Origin: Nonomuraea coxensis DSM 45129
GTDB taxonomy: Bacteria; Actinomycetota; Actinomycetes; Streptosporangiales; Streptosporangiaceae
Assembly (NCBI RefSeq): GCF_019397265.1
Contig: NZ_CP068985.1
Span: forward strand, 4,816,501-4,880,500
Reading direction: 5' to 3'
Length of the DNA stretch: 64,000 bases
Translations under genes and position numbers: made by a program
Part shown: in pieces, positions 25,891 to 34,527 of the stretch
How the letters are laid out: the number at the start of each line of letters is the position of its first letter
How positions within the stretch are numbered: position 1 is the stretch's first letter
Notes under the pieces: model-generated
The model's database searches: none
What the model was told of the DNA's origin: nothing
Seen by the model: the letters and a program-made list of their open reading frames with translations, nothing else

Positions 25891-27129
25891 TCAGGAACGG
25901 TCGGCGACAGGTTCGGGCAGGGGCGCGGCGGCGCGCCGAGGGAGCAGCAGCGGGGTCGCCAGCAGGAGCACGCCGGCCAGGGCGATGGCCGTACGCGGGC
26001 CGAGCAGGCCGCCCAGCACCCCCCAGACGGCGGTCAGGAGGGCGGTCGTGGCCCTGGTCGTCACCGCCCAGGCCGACAGGGTGCGGGTGACCAGGCCGGA
26101 CGGGGTGCGTTCGAGCCGGTAGGTGGCGTGGACGGGGTTGAAGACGGCGCAGCAGAAGATGAGCCCGAGCTCGACGCCCATCACCAGCAGCAGCCCCCCG
26201 GTGCCCGGCCCCAGCAGGGCCAGGCCGACGGGCCAGATCGCGCGCAGCGTTCCGGCCGCGGCCAGGACCCGGTGCTGCCCGAACCGGCCGACGAGCGGAC
26301 GGGCCAGCCGCGCGCCGAACAGCCCGCCGATCGCGGGCACGGCGAAGGCGAGGCCGTACTGCCACGGCGCGAACCCGAGCTCGCCCAGCATCAGGACGGC
26401 CAGCAGCGCGTCGATGGCCATCACCAGGCCGTTGAACAGGGCGGTGTTGAGGAACAGCGGGCGCAGCGTCGCGTCGGCGAGGATGTGCCGCCAGCCGTCG
26501 AGCAGGTCCCCGGCCCGCGGGCGCGCGGCCGGCCGGGGCGCGGGCCCCGGCTCCCGCCCGCCGATCGCGCGGATGCCGAGGGCCGAGAGCAGGTGGCTGA
26601 CCGCGTCGGCCACCACCGTCGCCACCGGTCCGAGCAGCCCGATCGCCGCGCCGCCGAGCGGCGGCCCGATGATCGTGGTCGTCCAGGCCGTGGACTCGAA
26701 GCGGGCGTTGGCGACGAGCAGGTCCCCGGCCGGCAGGAGCGACTTCAGGTAGGCGCCCGACGCGGCGCGGAAGGTGATGTCGGCCGCCGCGGTCACGACC
26801 GAGACCAGCAGGAGCTGGACGAAGGTCAGCACGCCGAGCACGTACGCGGCCGGGATCGTCAGCAGCGCCGCGCACCGCAGCAGGTCCGTCCCGACGAGCA
26901 CCGGCCGTTTGTGCCGGAACTCCACCCACGGGCCGAGCGGCACCGCCACGGCCGCGCCCACCGCCGCCCCCGCGGAGGCCAGCACGGCGACCTCCGCGGG
27001 CCCGCCGTGCAGCACCTGGACGGCGATCAGCGGGAACGCGCCGAACGCCAGCCACGTGCCGAGGGCGCTGGTCCCGTACGCTGCCCACAGCCATCCGAAC
27101 GGCCGCCCCAGCCGATGCCCGCTCCGCAT
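25891..27129 (-). CDS. MFS transporter
   Basis: This 412-residue major facilitator has about eleven or twelve hydrophobic helices and the loop FRHKRPVLVGTDLLRC, the equivalent of motif A between helices 2 and 3. It resembles the MFS_3/enterobactin-exporter-like group. The ATG at 27129 is chosen because AGGAG precedes it by eight bases. It diverges from a LysR gene that probably controls it. The substrate is unknown. Confidence 0.8.
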   Translation of the reverse strand: MRSGHRLGRPFGWLWAAYGTSALGTWLAFGAFPLIAVQVLHGGPAEVAVLASAGAAVGAAVAVPLGPWVEFRHKRPVLVGTDLLRCAALLTIPAAYVLGVLTFVQLLLVSVVTAAADITFRAASGAYLKSLLPAGDLLVANARFESTAWTTTIIGPPLGGAAIGLLGPVATVVADAVSHLLSALGIRAIGGREPGPAPRPAARPRAGDLLDGWRHILADATLRPLFLNTALFNGLVMAIDALLAVLMLGELGFAPWQYGLAFAVPAIGGLFGARLARPLVGRFGQHRVLAAAGTLRAIWPVGLALLGPGTGGLLLVMGVELGLIFCCAVFNPVHATYRLERTPSGLVTRTLSAWAVTTRATTALLTAVWGVLGGLLGPRTAIALAGVLLLATPLLLPRRAAAPLPEPVADRS

Positions 27130-27232
27130 GCCCGACACTCCTGTCCGCTCGCCCGCCACAACCGATCGATGATCGATGAGCATCCAAGCGCGCGCCGGAA
27201 CAGGGGATCAAACAACGCGAAGCCGTCCAGCC

Positions 27233-27247
27233 ACAACCGGCTGTTGT
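27233..27247. promoter_or_regulatory. Probable LysR-type binding site
   Basis: The inverted repeat ACAAC-CGGCT-GTTGT lies in the 135-base region between the divergent MFS and LysR genes, 18 bases before the LysR start. Position and size fit an autoregulatory LysR site. Confidence 0.5.
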
Positions 27248-27264
27248 AGCCGTAGGGTGTGGGC

Positions 27265-28200
27265 GTGGATCTCGACACCGTACGGACCTTCGTCGCCGCC
27301 GCCGACGCCGGGCAGTTCCAGGAGGCCGCCGCCGAGCTGGCCATCACCCAGCAGGCCGTCTCCAAGCGCGTCGCCGCGCTGGAGCGCGAGCTCGGCGTGC
27401 GGCTGTTCACCCGCACGCCGCGCGGCGCCGCGCTCAGCATCGACGGGCAGGCGTTCCTCCCCCACGCCCGCGACCTGCTCCGGGTCGCCGAGCGCGCGGT
27501 CGCGTCCGTACGGACCGGCAGCCGGCCGCTGCGCGTCGACGTGATCGCCTCACGCGGCGCGGCGTCCGGCCTCATGCGCGCCTTCCACCAGGCCCACCCA
27601 GGAATCGAGCTCGGCGTGGTGATGCTGCACGACATCGAGGCCGCCGTCGCCGCCATCCGGTCCGGCACGATCGACGCGTCCTTCCGCGCCGTCACCGCGC
27701 CCGGCCGGCCGCTCCCGGAGGACATCGCCTCCGTACGGGTGCTCGACGAGCCCCTCCAGCTCCTCACCGGCCCCGCGCACGCGCTGGCGTCCGCCCGGTC
27801 GGTGACGCCGGCCCAGCTCGCCGGGCACCGGATCTGGATGCCCGGCCTCGACCCCGGCACCGAGTGGGCCGCCTACTACGACGACCTCGTCGCCGAGTTC
27901 GGCCTCGCCATCGAGGCGACCGGGCCCAACTTCGGCTCCGACGCGCTGCTCGACACCATCGCCGACACTCCGGCGCTGGCCACGTTCATGGGCGGGCACA
28001 CCCGTCTGGTCTGGCCCGCCGGTCACGGGCTGCGCCGCATCCCGGTGACCGATCCCACGCCGGTCTACCCGCACTCGCTCCTGTGGCACCGCGACAACCC
28101 GCACCCCGGGCTGGCCACGCTCCGCGACCATCTGGCCGCCGCGTCGGACGGTCACGGCGCCGCCGGGACGTGGGTGCCAGGGTGGGCGAAGCGGCGCTGA
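27265..28200 (+). CDS. LysR family transcriptional regulator
   Basis: This protein of about 311 residues has the LysR helix-turn-helix (FQEAAAELAITQQAVSKRVA, then LERELGVRLFTR). A periplasmic-binding-like effector domain follows. The GTG at 27265 is preferred over a GTG six bases upstream because AGGG then has normal spacing. Likely targets are itself and the divergent MFS transporter. Confidence 0.88.
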   Translation: MDLDTVRTFVAAADAGQFQEAAAELAITQQAVSKRVAALERELGVRLFTRTPRGAALSIDGQAFLPHARDLLRVAERAVASVRTGSRPLRVDVIASRGAASGLMRAFHQAHPGIELGVVMLHDIEAAVAAIRSGTIDASFRAVTAPGRPLPEDIASVRVLDEPLQLLTGPAHALASARSVTPAQLAGHRIWMPGLDPGTEWAAYYDDLVAEFGLAIEATGPNFGSDALLDTIADTPALATFMGGHTRLVWPAGHGLRRIPVTDPTPVYPHSLLWHRDNPHPGLATLRDHLAAASDGHGAAGTWVPGWAKRR

Positions 28201-28212
28201 GCCGCGGCGGCC

Positions 28213-30774
28213 TCAGCCGAGCACCTCCACGTGGCCGTCGGTCCCGTTGACGCGGATGCGCTGCCCGTCGCGGATCAGCCGGGTGGCCCGCTCGACGCCC
28301 ACGACGGCCGGCAGCCCGTACTCCCTGGCGATCACCGCCCCGTGCGTCATGGGGCCGCCCACCTCCGTCACCAGTCCGGCGGCGGCGACGAACAGCGGGG
28401 TCCAGCTCGGGTCGGTGTAGGCGGTGACCAGGATGTCGCCCGTCTCCAGGTCGGCCCGCGCCATGTCCGTGACGACCCTGGCCCGGCCCTCGACGGTCCC
28501 GGCCGAGGCCGGGATGCCGGGCAGCGCGCCGGGCGGCAGGTCCTCGCGCCGGTAGCGGCCGGTGATGACCTCGCCGTCCGAGGTGAAGACCCGGGGCGGG
28601 ACGAGCGTCTCGTACGTGCGGAACGCCGCCCGCCGCTCCGCGACCAGCCCGGCGTCCACGTCGCCGGTGCGCACGGCCTCCCGCAGCTCCTCGAAGCGGA
28701 GGAAGAAGACGTCGTCCCGCTCGCGCAGGACGCCGGAGCTGACGAGGCGGTCGGCCTCGCGCAGCAACGCCTGCTTGTACGCGAAGTAGCGGCTGATCAT
28801 GCCGTACTTGGGGTACTCGCGGTAGCCGGTGAAGGCGCGGACACGGTCGATCATCCGCTTGGTCTCCTCGGCCTTCGCCTCCCCACCGGGCAGGGCGCGC
28901 AGCCGCGCCAGCACGTCCTGCTCCTTGCGCCGCGACTCCTGGAGTCCCTGCTCGAAGTGCCGCCGGCCGGCGCCGGGCTCGAAGTTCCTGACGTTGCCGA
29001 GGATGGTGGGCACGAGCAGGGCGGGGTTCTCGCTCCAGCGGGTCCGGGTGATGTCGATCTCGCCCGCGCAGCGCATGCCGTACTCGTCGAGGAAATCCAG
29101 GATGGCGGCCCGCGCCCCCGGCCCGCCGGGCAGCCCGGCCAGCTCGTCCAGGAACCCCGCGCCCTCCCGGCCCTCGTCGGCGACGCGGCGCAGGACCGCC
29201 ACGACCTCGGGGTGCGGCCGGACGGCGTCCGCGACGTCGAGGAGCGCCAGCCCCATCTCGGAGGTGACGTTGTGCGGCACCGACTGGGTGAGCGCGTCGG
29301 CGGCGTTCTTCTCCCCCAGCCACGTCTCCAGATGGTCGTTGAGCCACCACGACGCCTCCATGCCCGCCATGATCGCCTGGGAGCTCCGCGGGCTGAACAG
29401 GGCGCGCCTCAGCTCCGCGAGGTCGGCCAGGATGAACTCCATCAGCTCCGGCCCGGACAGCGTCGCGATCGTGCTCCGCAGCGTGGCGAGGGACTCCCTG
29501 TCCGCCTCGATCAGCTCGGTGACGAGGGCCGGGTCGGGCTCGGCCGGTGCGGGCGGCGGGCCGGCGGGCGCCCCGGCCGGCGCCCCCGCGTCGGGCCGCG
29601 AGGGGATGTCGGGCCGCGAGGGGATGAGGTCGCCGCGGTCGATGACGGTCCGCAGCGCGTCCCGCATCCACGGGTCGTCCTTGCCCAGCGTCGCGAACAG
29701 GCCGTCCCTGCCCGCGGGCGTCGCCAGGGCGGCGGCGACGTCGACGAACAGCCGCCCGCCGGCCTCGTGCATCGGCCGGGGCGTCGTGAGCTGCCACACC
29801 GAGAGCCCGAGCGGCTTCATCGCGTCGGTCATCATCTGCTGGTGGCCGACGGAGACGTAGACGTGGTTCTCCTGGTCGCCGCTCTCGGGAACGGGGAACA
29901 GAGTGGTGATCGGCCGGCTCTGCACGATGTGGAAGTCGTCGCCGGTCAGGCACCATTCGATGTCCTGCGGGCGGCCGAAGTGCGCCTCGATCCGGCGGCC
30001 CAGCCGGGCCAGGGCCACGACCTGGGCGTCCGTCAGGACCGGCCGCGCCTCGTCGGCCGGCGCCGTGGCGCTGACCCGGTCGTCGCGCACCGCGTAGACG
30101 TCGCCGGTGACCAGGCCGGACACGAGCGCCTCGCCGAGGCCCCGCACGGCCTGCACCGAGGCGACCTTCCGGTCGGAGGTCACGGGGTCCGCGGTGAACA
30201 GGACCCCGGCCGCGTCAGGGACCACCATCCGCTGGACGACCACGGCCATCCGCACCTGACGGTCGTCGAAGCCGTTGCGCCGCCGGTAGGTGACCGCCCG
30301 CTCGGTGAACAGCGACGCCCAGCACCTCCGGACGTGCCGGACGATCTCCGCCAGGCCCACGACGTCGAGGTAGGAGTCCTGCTGGCCGGCGAACGACGCG
30401 CCCGGCAGGTCCTCGGCGGTCGCGCTGGACCGCACCGCGTACGCGGCTCCCGCGCCGAGCCGGTCGAGCGCGTCGCCGATCTCCGCCACGAGCTCGCCGG
30501 GCACCGTGACGTCCTCGACGACACGGCGGACCTCGGCGCTCGCCTCGCGGATCGCCTCGCGGTCGTCAGGATCGACGCGCGCCAGCAGGTCGAGCCGGTC
30601 GCCGAACGACGGCGCCGCGGCCACCACCCGGCGGAAGGCGTCCGTCGTGACGCAGAAGCCGTCCGGCACGCGGACGCCGTCGATCCGCGACAGCTCGCCG
30701 AGGCCCACTCCCTTGCCGCCGACGTCCGCGATGTTCGTCGAGTCGATCTGCGCGAAACCCAGCACGTAGCCCAA
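28213..30774 (-). CDS. Rifampin phosphotransferase-like / PEP-synthase-like enzyme
   Basis: This 853-residue protein has an N-terminal PPDK/PEP-synthase ATP-binding domain (VGGKGVGLGEL, YAVRSSATAEDLPGASFAGQ, QDIEWCL). A long central domain follows, and the C-terminal swivelling domain contains the phosphohistidine loop GGPMTHGAVIAREYGLPAVVG. This order (ATP, substrate domain, His domain) and length match Rph, which inactivates rifamycins by phosphorylation; PEP synthase itself would carry a C-terminal PEP-binding barrel. An Ala/Pro-rich linker with a tandem PSRPD repeat sits near residue 400. The TTG start at 30774 has GGAG eight bases upstream. I could not find a clear rifamycin-associated element upstream. 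Confidence 0.75.
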   Translation of the reverse strand: MGYVLGFAQIDSTNIADVGGKGVGLGELSRIDGVRVPDGFCVTTDAFRRVVAAAPSFGDRLDLLARVDPDDREAIREASAEVRRVVEDVTVPGELVAEIGDALDRLGAGAAYAVRSSATAEDLPGASFAGQQDSYLDVVGLAEIVRHVRRCWASLFTERAVTYRRRNGFDDRQVRMAVVVQRMVVPDAAGVLFTADPVTSDRKVASVQAVRGLGEALVSGLVTGDVYAVRDDRVSATAPADEARPVLTDAQVVALARLGRRIEAHFGRPQDIEWCLTGDDFHIVQSRPITTLFPVPESGDQENHVYVSVGHQQMMTDAMKPLGLSVWQLTTPRPMHEAGGRLFVDVAAALATPAGRDGLFATLGKDDPWMRDALRTVIDRGDLIPSRPDIPSRPDAGAPAGAPAGPPPAPAEPDPALVTELIEADRESLATLRSTIATLSGPELMEFILADLAELRRALFSPRSSQAIMAGMEASWWLNDHLETWLGEKNAADALTQSVPHNVTSEMGLALLDVADAVRPHPEVVAVLRRVADEGREGAGFLDELAGLPGGPGARAAILDFLDEYGMRCAGEIDITRTRWSENPALLVPTILGNVRNFEPGAGRRHFEQGLQESRRKEQDVLARLRALPGGEAKAEETKRMIDRVRAFTGYREYPKYGMISRYFAYKQALLREADRLVSSGVLRERDDVFFLRFEELREAVRTGDVDAGLVAERRAAFRTYETLVPPRVFTSDGEVITGRYRREDLPPGALPGIPASAGTVEGRARVVTDMARADLETGDILVTAYTDPSWTPLFVAAAGLVTEVGGPMTHGAVIAREYGLPAVVGVERATRLIRDGQRIRVNGTDGHVEVLG

Positions 30775-30877
30775 TTCGGTTGCTCCATCGTTCGTCCGGT
30801 CGGTACGCAACGGGCAAGTATGGAGCACTTTCTGACTTCTCATGAGGGGCGCTGATCTGCTATAGAGTGAAAGGGGA

Positions 30878-31115
30878 TCAAGGATCGCCGCACCAGCCGT
30901 TGGCCCGGAACGCCAGGCCCACGACATCGGCCACGGCACCGTCCGCGCAGGCCCGCACCACCGTGCCGGCGGCCGCGCCGACGCCGGGATGGCCGTCCCC
31001 GACCGCGACGCCCAAACCGGCCGCCGCGATCACGTCGAAGTCGTTGGGGTTGTCGCCGACGGCCGCCACCTCGTCCAGCGACACCTCGGTCACCCCGGCG
31101 GGCAGCTGGAACCGC
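30878..31115 (-). pseudogene. Remnant of a Cof-type HAD phosphatase gene
   Basis: The minus strand reads VSLDEVAAVGDNPNDFDVIA and continues AAGLGVAVGDGHPGV. This is the last HAD motif (GDNxND) and C-terminus of a Cof/YbhA-like sugar-phosphate phosphatase. The upstream three-quarters, including the DxD nucleophile motif, is absent, and the sequence before the similarity is unrelated. The remnant lies in the 0.5-kb spacer between the rifampin phosphotransferase-like gene and the sigma factor gene. Confidence 0.75.
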
Positions 31116-31228
31116 TGGTCACGCAGCTCCCCGCGAACGATGCCCGGCTCTTCTCGCCCGCCTGGAAGCAGGGAATGCACGGCGCGGAGTCTCGCATCCG
31201 ACGCCGACAGAAATCGGGGTGAAACGAT

Positions 31229-31241
31229 CCGGACGGTCCGG
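31229..31241. promoter_or_regulatory. Palindrome in the sigma-factor promoter region
   Basis: CCGGACGGTCCGG is a perfect 13-base palindrome 42 bases upstream of the sigma factor GTG start, just after GAAACGAT. It could be an operator or part of an autoregulated ECF-type promoter. I cannot tell which from sequence alone. Confidence 0.4.
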
Positions 31242-31282
31242 ACAGGTACAGGATGTCGGGACCCCGGACGAGAGAAGGCAGC

Positions 31283-31837
31283 GTGACTCCCCCTGACCAC
31301 AAGCGGCGTTTCGAGGTGATCTACGTTGCCAACTATGCCGACATCCTCGCCTATGTCCGGCGACGTACGGAGTCGCCGGACGACGCCGCCGACGCCCTCG
31401 CCGAGACGTTCACCACGGCCTGGCGCCGCCTCGACGACATCCCCGAGGGGCGGGACGCGCGGCTGTGGCTGTTCGGCGTGGCCCGCCGCGTGCTGGCCAA
31501 CGGCCGCCGGGCCGAGTCGCGCCGCGGCGAGCTGGTGGAGCGGCTCGGCCGGGAGCTGGCCGCGTGGGCGGAGCCGGACCGGCCGGGCGGCGCGCTCCCG
31601 GGTGTACGGGAGGCGTTCGCGCGGCTGAGCCCCGACGATCGCGAGATCCTCTCGCTGGTCGGCTGGGAGGGGCTGGGCTCGGACGAGGTGGCCACCGTCC
31701 TGGGGTGCTCGCGGGGCGCCGCCCGGTTGCGGCTGCACCGCGCCCGTAAACGCCTGGCCAGGGAGTTGCGCGCGGCGGGCATCGACGTCGCTGCCATCGG
31801 CCTGCGTGCCATGGAACTGTCGAAGGGAGCGATCTGA
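31283..31837 (+). CDS. ECF-type RNA polymerase sigma factor
   Basis: This 184-residue sigma-70 family protein has region 2 (YADILAYVRRRTESPDDAADALAETFTTAWRRL, read in two parts) with its -10-recognition helix. Region 4 ends in a helix-turn-helix (GSDEVATVLGCSRGAARLRL). The GTG at 31283 is supported by GAAGG just upstream. It is coupled by a one-base overlap to a membrane-protein gene that probably encodes its regulator. Confidence 0.85.
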   Translation: MTPPDHKRRFEVIYVANYADILAYVRRRTESPDDAADALAETFTTAWRRLDDIPEGRDARLWLFGVARRVLANGRRAESRRGELVERLGRELAAWAEPDRPGGALPGVREAFARLSPDDREILSLVGWEGLGSDEVATVLGCSRGAARLRLHRARKRLARELRAAGIDVAAIGLRAMELSKGAI

Positions 31838-32658
31838 TGCACGACCTCGACCGCCTGGTGGCGAGCCTCGCCCCCGATCCCGGCCCCGGCATGACGCCGA
31901 CCGCCAGGGAACTGATGGACGAGATCACCGCGCGCCCGGTCACCGCGCAGGCCCGCGCGCCCCGCCGCCGCCGCGCATGGGCGGCCGTGCCGGTCCTGGC
32001 CACGCTGGCGACCCTGTTCTCCTTCGGCGTCGCCCAGGCGCCCGCCTCCGCGGCGCTCGACATCCGGCTCGTGGACGGCGACTACGTGATCACGGTCAAG
32101 GACCTGATGGCCGAGCCCGAGGTGTACCAGCGCGAGCTGAAGGCCCGGGGCCTGGACATCACGCTCGCCGTGGTGCCGACCTCCGCCAGCCAGGCCGGGC
32201 AGATCTTCGTGCTGCACGACCTGGACCGGCTGCGGGCCGGACAGGCGGTGCCCGCCGAGGGCCCGATCACCACGATCGACGCCCCCGGCTCCTGCGAGCG
32301 GTCCGGCGGCTGCCCGATCGGCGTCAAGGTGCCGGCCGACTTCGACAAGAAGGCCCGGATCACGCTCGGCAGGCGGGCCAGGCCCGGCGAGAAGTACAAG
32401 ATGCCGCCCGGCATCGCCATGCCCGGCGAGCCGCTGCACTGCGTGGCCTACGTCAACAAGACCGTCGCCGAGGTGGCGGCGATGCTGCGCGAGCGTGGCG
32501 TGACCCCGGCGTACGTCGCCGACTGGCAGCATGCGCAGCCCTCGGCCCCCGCCGGCTGGTACGTGCACGACGGCGTCATGAGCGCAGACGGCGAGGCGCT
32601 CCTGCTGGTCGGGCCCGAGCCGCGCGCCGAGGAGCAGACCTCGGAGCCGCGCTGCTGA
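31837..32658 (+). CDS. Single-pass membrane protein, putative partner of the ECF sigma factor
   Basis: This 273-residue protein has a short cytoplasmic N-terminus (about 45 residues, with no His/Cys zinc anti-sigma motif), one transmembrane helix (about 47-70) and an extracytoplasmic domain. The layout and overlap with the sigma gene are those of an anti-sigma or sigma-associated sensor. I do not recognise the outer domain. Two cysteines in SCERSGGCP could form a disulfide. A strong terminator follows. Confidence 0.6.
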   Translation: MHDLDRLVASLAPDPGPGMTPTARELMDEITARPVTAQARAPRRRRAWAAVPVLATLATLFSFGVAQAPASAALDIRLVDGDYVITVKDLMAEPEVYQRELKARGLDITLAVVPTSASQAGQIFVLHDLDRLRAGQAVPAEGPITTIDAPGSCERSGGCPIGVKVPADFDKKARITLGRRARPGEKYKMPPGIAMPGEPLHCVAYVNKTVAEVAAMLRERGVTPAYVADWQHAQPSAPAGWYVHDGVMSADGEALLLVGPEPRAEEQTSEPRC

Positions 32659-32666
32659 TCCACCCC

Positions 32667-32692
32667 GGGGAGCCCCGCGAACGGGGCTCCCC
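32667..32692 (+). terminator. Rho-independent-like hairpin after the sigma operon
   Basis: Eleven-base perfect arms, GGGGAGCCCCG and CGGGGCTCCCC, enclose a CGAA tetraloop nine bases after the membrane-protein stop. There is no U tract, which is usual for actinomycete terminators. Confidence 0.75.
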
Positions 32693-32732
32693 CTGCCGGC
32701 GCGGCCCCCGAGCCCGCCGCGCCGGCTCCTCT

Positions 32733-32855
32733 CACCGCCGCGCGTGCCGTCGCCGCGCGCCTGCGGGCTTCTTCCATCGCCGCGCGTGCCTCTGCCGCGC
32801 GCGTGCGGGTTTCTTCCTCCGCCGCGCGTGCCGCTGCCGCGTGCGCGGGCCTCCC
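32733..32855 (+). repeat. 42-bp tandem direct repeat, about 2.8 copies
   Basis: The unit begins CGCCGCGCGTGCC and ends GCGGGYTTCTTCC. Two full copies and a shortened third are arranged head to tail between the sigma operon terminator and the membrane glycosyltransferase gene. In one frame the repeat encodes a Pro/Arg-rich peptide that would extend the N-terminus of the next gene. It looks like a non-coding minisatellite rather than protein. Confidence 0.75.
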
Positions 32856-32881
32856 CGTGTTCCCCGCCGATCGGATTTCGT

Positions 32882-34270
32882 GTGCTCCTCGACGCTCCTC
32901 CCGCCGTGCTGCCCTCGCGGCGCGGCCCCCTCGCCGGTCACGGCGCGTTCGCCGTGCTGCTCGCCTGCGCGGCCGCGCTGCGCGTGGTGACGATGCTCGG
33001 CTACCGCCCGGCCACCCTCTACTGGTACGACTCCTACACCTACCTCGACACCGCCGCGCACCTCGCCCCGTCGGCGGCCTTCCACCCGATCGGCTATCCG
33101 CTGCTGCTGCGGGCGCTGCTGCCGTTCCACAGCGTCGAGCTGGTCGTGGCCGTCCAGCACGCGCTCGGCCTGGGCGTCGCCGTGCTGGTGTACGCCGTGC
33201 TGCGCCGCAGGTCGCTGCCCGGCTGGGCGGCGGCAGCGGCGACCGTGCCGCCGCTGTTCGACGCCTCGTTCCTGCGGCTGGAGCACGCCGTCCTGTCCGA
33301 CACCCAATTCATCTTCCTCGTCGTGGCGGGCCTGGCCGTGCTGATGTGGTCGCCGCGCCTGTCCGTACGGGCCGCGACCGTGGCGGGCCTGCTGTTCGCG
33401 CTGGCCGCGCTGACCCGGACGATCGCGCTCCCGCTGCTCCTGCTCGTCGTGCTCGTGCTGGCCGTGCGGCGCGCGGGCTGGCGCCGCCTGGCCGCGCTGG
33501 GCCTGGCGGGGACGCTGCCGCTGGCCGCGTACGCCGCCTGGTACGCCCAGCACCACGGCCGGTTCGCGCTCAGCGGCGCGGACGGCGTCGCGCTGTGGGC
33601 CCGTACGATGACCTTCGCCGACTGCGCCCGTGTCCAGCCGCCGCCCGCCGAGGCCCGGCTCTGCCCCAACGGCACGGAGCTGGACGCCGCCTCCGAGTAC
33701 GTGTGGGCCCCGGGCTCCTCGCTCAACCTCCTGCCCGGCGACCGTTTCGCCCACAACGGGCTCGCCCGCTCGTTCGCGCTCCGGGCGATCGCCGCCCAGC
33801 CGCTCGACTATCTGGGCAAGGTCGTACGGGACACCGCCATCGCCTTCTCCTGGACCCCGATCGCGCATCCCGCCCGCGTCACGCCCGCCTTCGGCTTCAG
33901 CCACGGCCGCTGGCCGCTGGCCGCGCAGCCGCTGGCCGCCAAGGTCCAGCGTGAGTACGACCCGGACCTGCGCGGCATGCGTTCGGTGTCGCCGTACGCG
34001 GACTTCCTCGTCGCCTACCAGTACGTCGCCTACCTGCGCGGCCCCCTGCTGGGCGCGATCCTGCTGCTCGGCGGGGTGGCCGCGGCGCTGCGGCCCGCCG
34101 TGGCGCTGCTGCCGTGGGCGGTCGCGGTGGGCCTGCTGGTCGGCCCGGTCGCCGTCCTGGACTTCGACCACCGCTATGTCCTGCCCGTCGTCCCGGTCGC
34201 CTGCCTGGCGGCCGCTCTGGCGTTCAGCCGTCGCGACGGGTCGCCGGGGGCGCGGTGGAGTCGCGGATGA
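32882..34270 (+). CDS. Polytopic membrane protein, GT-C glycosyltransferase-like
   Basis: This protein of about 462 residues has roughly ten transmembrane helices. The first extracytoplasmic loop carries RPATLYWYDSYTYLDTAAHL, an acidic-residue motif in the place where GT39/PMT-like GT-C enzymes have their catalytic Asp. A long soluble loop (residues about 230-340) is also typical. Transfer of a sugar from a polyprenyl-phosphate donor to the cell surface is a reasonable guess. The GTG at 32882 is the first start after the tandem repeat; it has only a weak ribosome-binding site. Confidence 0.6.
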   Translation: MLLDAPPAVLPSRRGPLAGHGAFAVLLACAAALRVVTMLGYRPATLYWYDSYTYLDTAAHLAPSAAFHPIGYPLLLRALLPFHSVELVVAVQHALGLGVAVLVYAVLRRRSLPGWAAAAATVPPLFDASFLRLEHAVLSDTQFIFLVVAGLAVLMWSPRLSVRAATVAGLLFALAALTRTIALPLLLLVVLVLAVRRAGWRRLAALGLAGTLPLAAYAAWYAQHHGRFALSGADGVALWARTMTFADCARVQPPPAEARLCPNGTELDAASEYVWAPGSSLNLLPGDRFAHNGLARSFALRAIAAQPLDYLGKVVRDTAIAFSWTPIAHPARVTPAFGFSHGRWPLAAQPLAAKVQREYDPDLRGMRSVSPYADFLVAYQYVAYLRGPLLGAILLLGGVAAALRPAVALLPWAVAVGLLVGPVAVLDFDHRYVLPVVPVACLAAALAFSRRDGSPGARWSRG

Positions 34271-34312
34271 CGAGCTGCGCGCCGACCCGGCAGGCCCGCC
34301 CGTTGCGCGCCT
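34224..34312 (-). pseudogene. C-terminal remnant of a LacI-family regulator
   Basis: On the minus strand the sequence reads ACRVGAQLVIRDSTAPP and stops 7 codons later. LVIRDSTAPP is the hallmark C-terminus of LacI/GalR regulators. Everything upstream is missing and replaced by an unrelated hydantoinase fragment on the other strand. The remnant overlaps the 3' end of the membrane glycosyltransferase gene. Confidence 0.75.
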
Positions 34313-34340
34313 CCTGGGCGCCGTCGCGGGCGCCGTCGGC

Positions 34341-34503
34341 GTGCTCATCGGCAGCGACCACTGCTGCTACGACGTGGCGCAGAAGCAGTCGCGCCGCTCC
34401 GACGTGCGCGCCATGCCGAACGGCCTGCCGGGCGTGGAGACCCGGCTGCCGGTCATCTTCTCGGAGTTCGTCGCGGGCGGCCCGGCCGGCCTGCCCGGGC
34501 GGG
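34341..34503 (+). pseudogene. Internal fragment of a dihydropyrimidinase/hydantoinase-like amidohydrolase
   Basis: The plus strand encodes VLIGSDHCCYDVAQKQ followed by MPNGLPGVETRLPVIFSEFV. This is the metal-site (SDH) and following region of hydantoinase-like enzymes. About 54 residues survive of a protein usually about 450-480 long, with no start and no in-frame continuation. It directly abuts the LacI remnant. Confidence 0.75.
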
Positions 34504-34527
34504 GCCGGCTCCGCCGCCGCGCCGGTG

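Noticed and set aside
30775-30880. Rifamycin-associated element upstream of the phosphotransferase
   Set aside because: CTTGCCC...TTGCG looks partly similar, but the expected symmetric GGGGCTTGC/GCAAGCCCC palindrome is not there.
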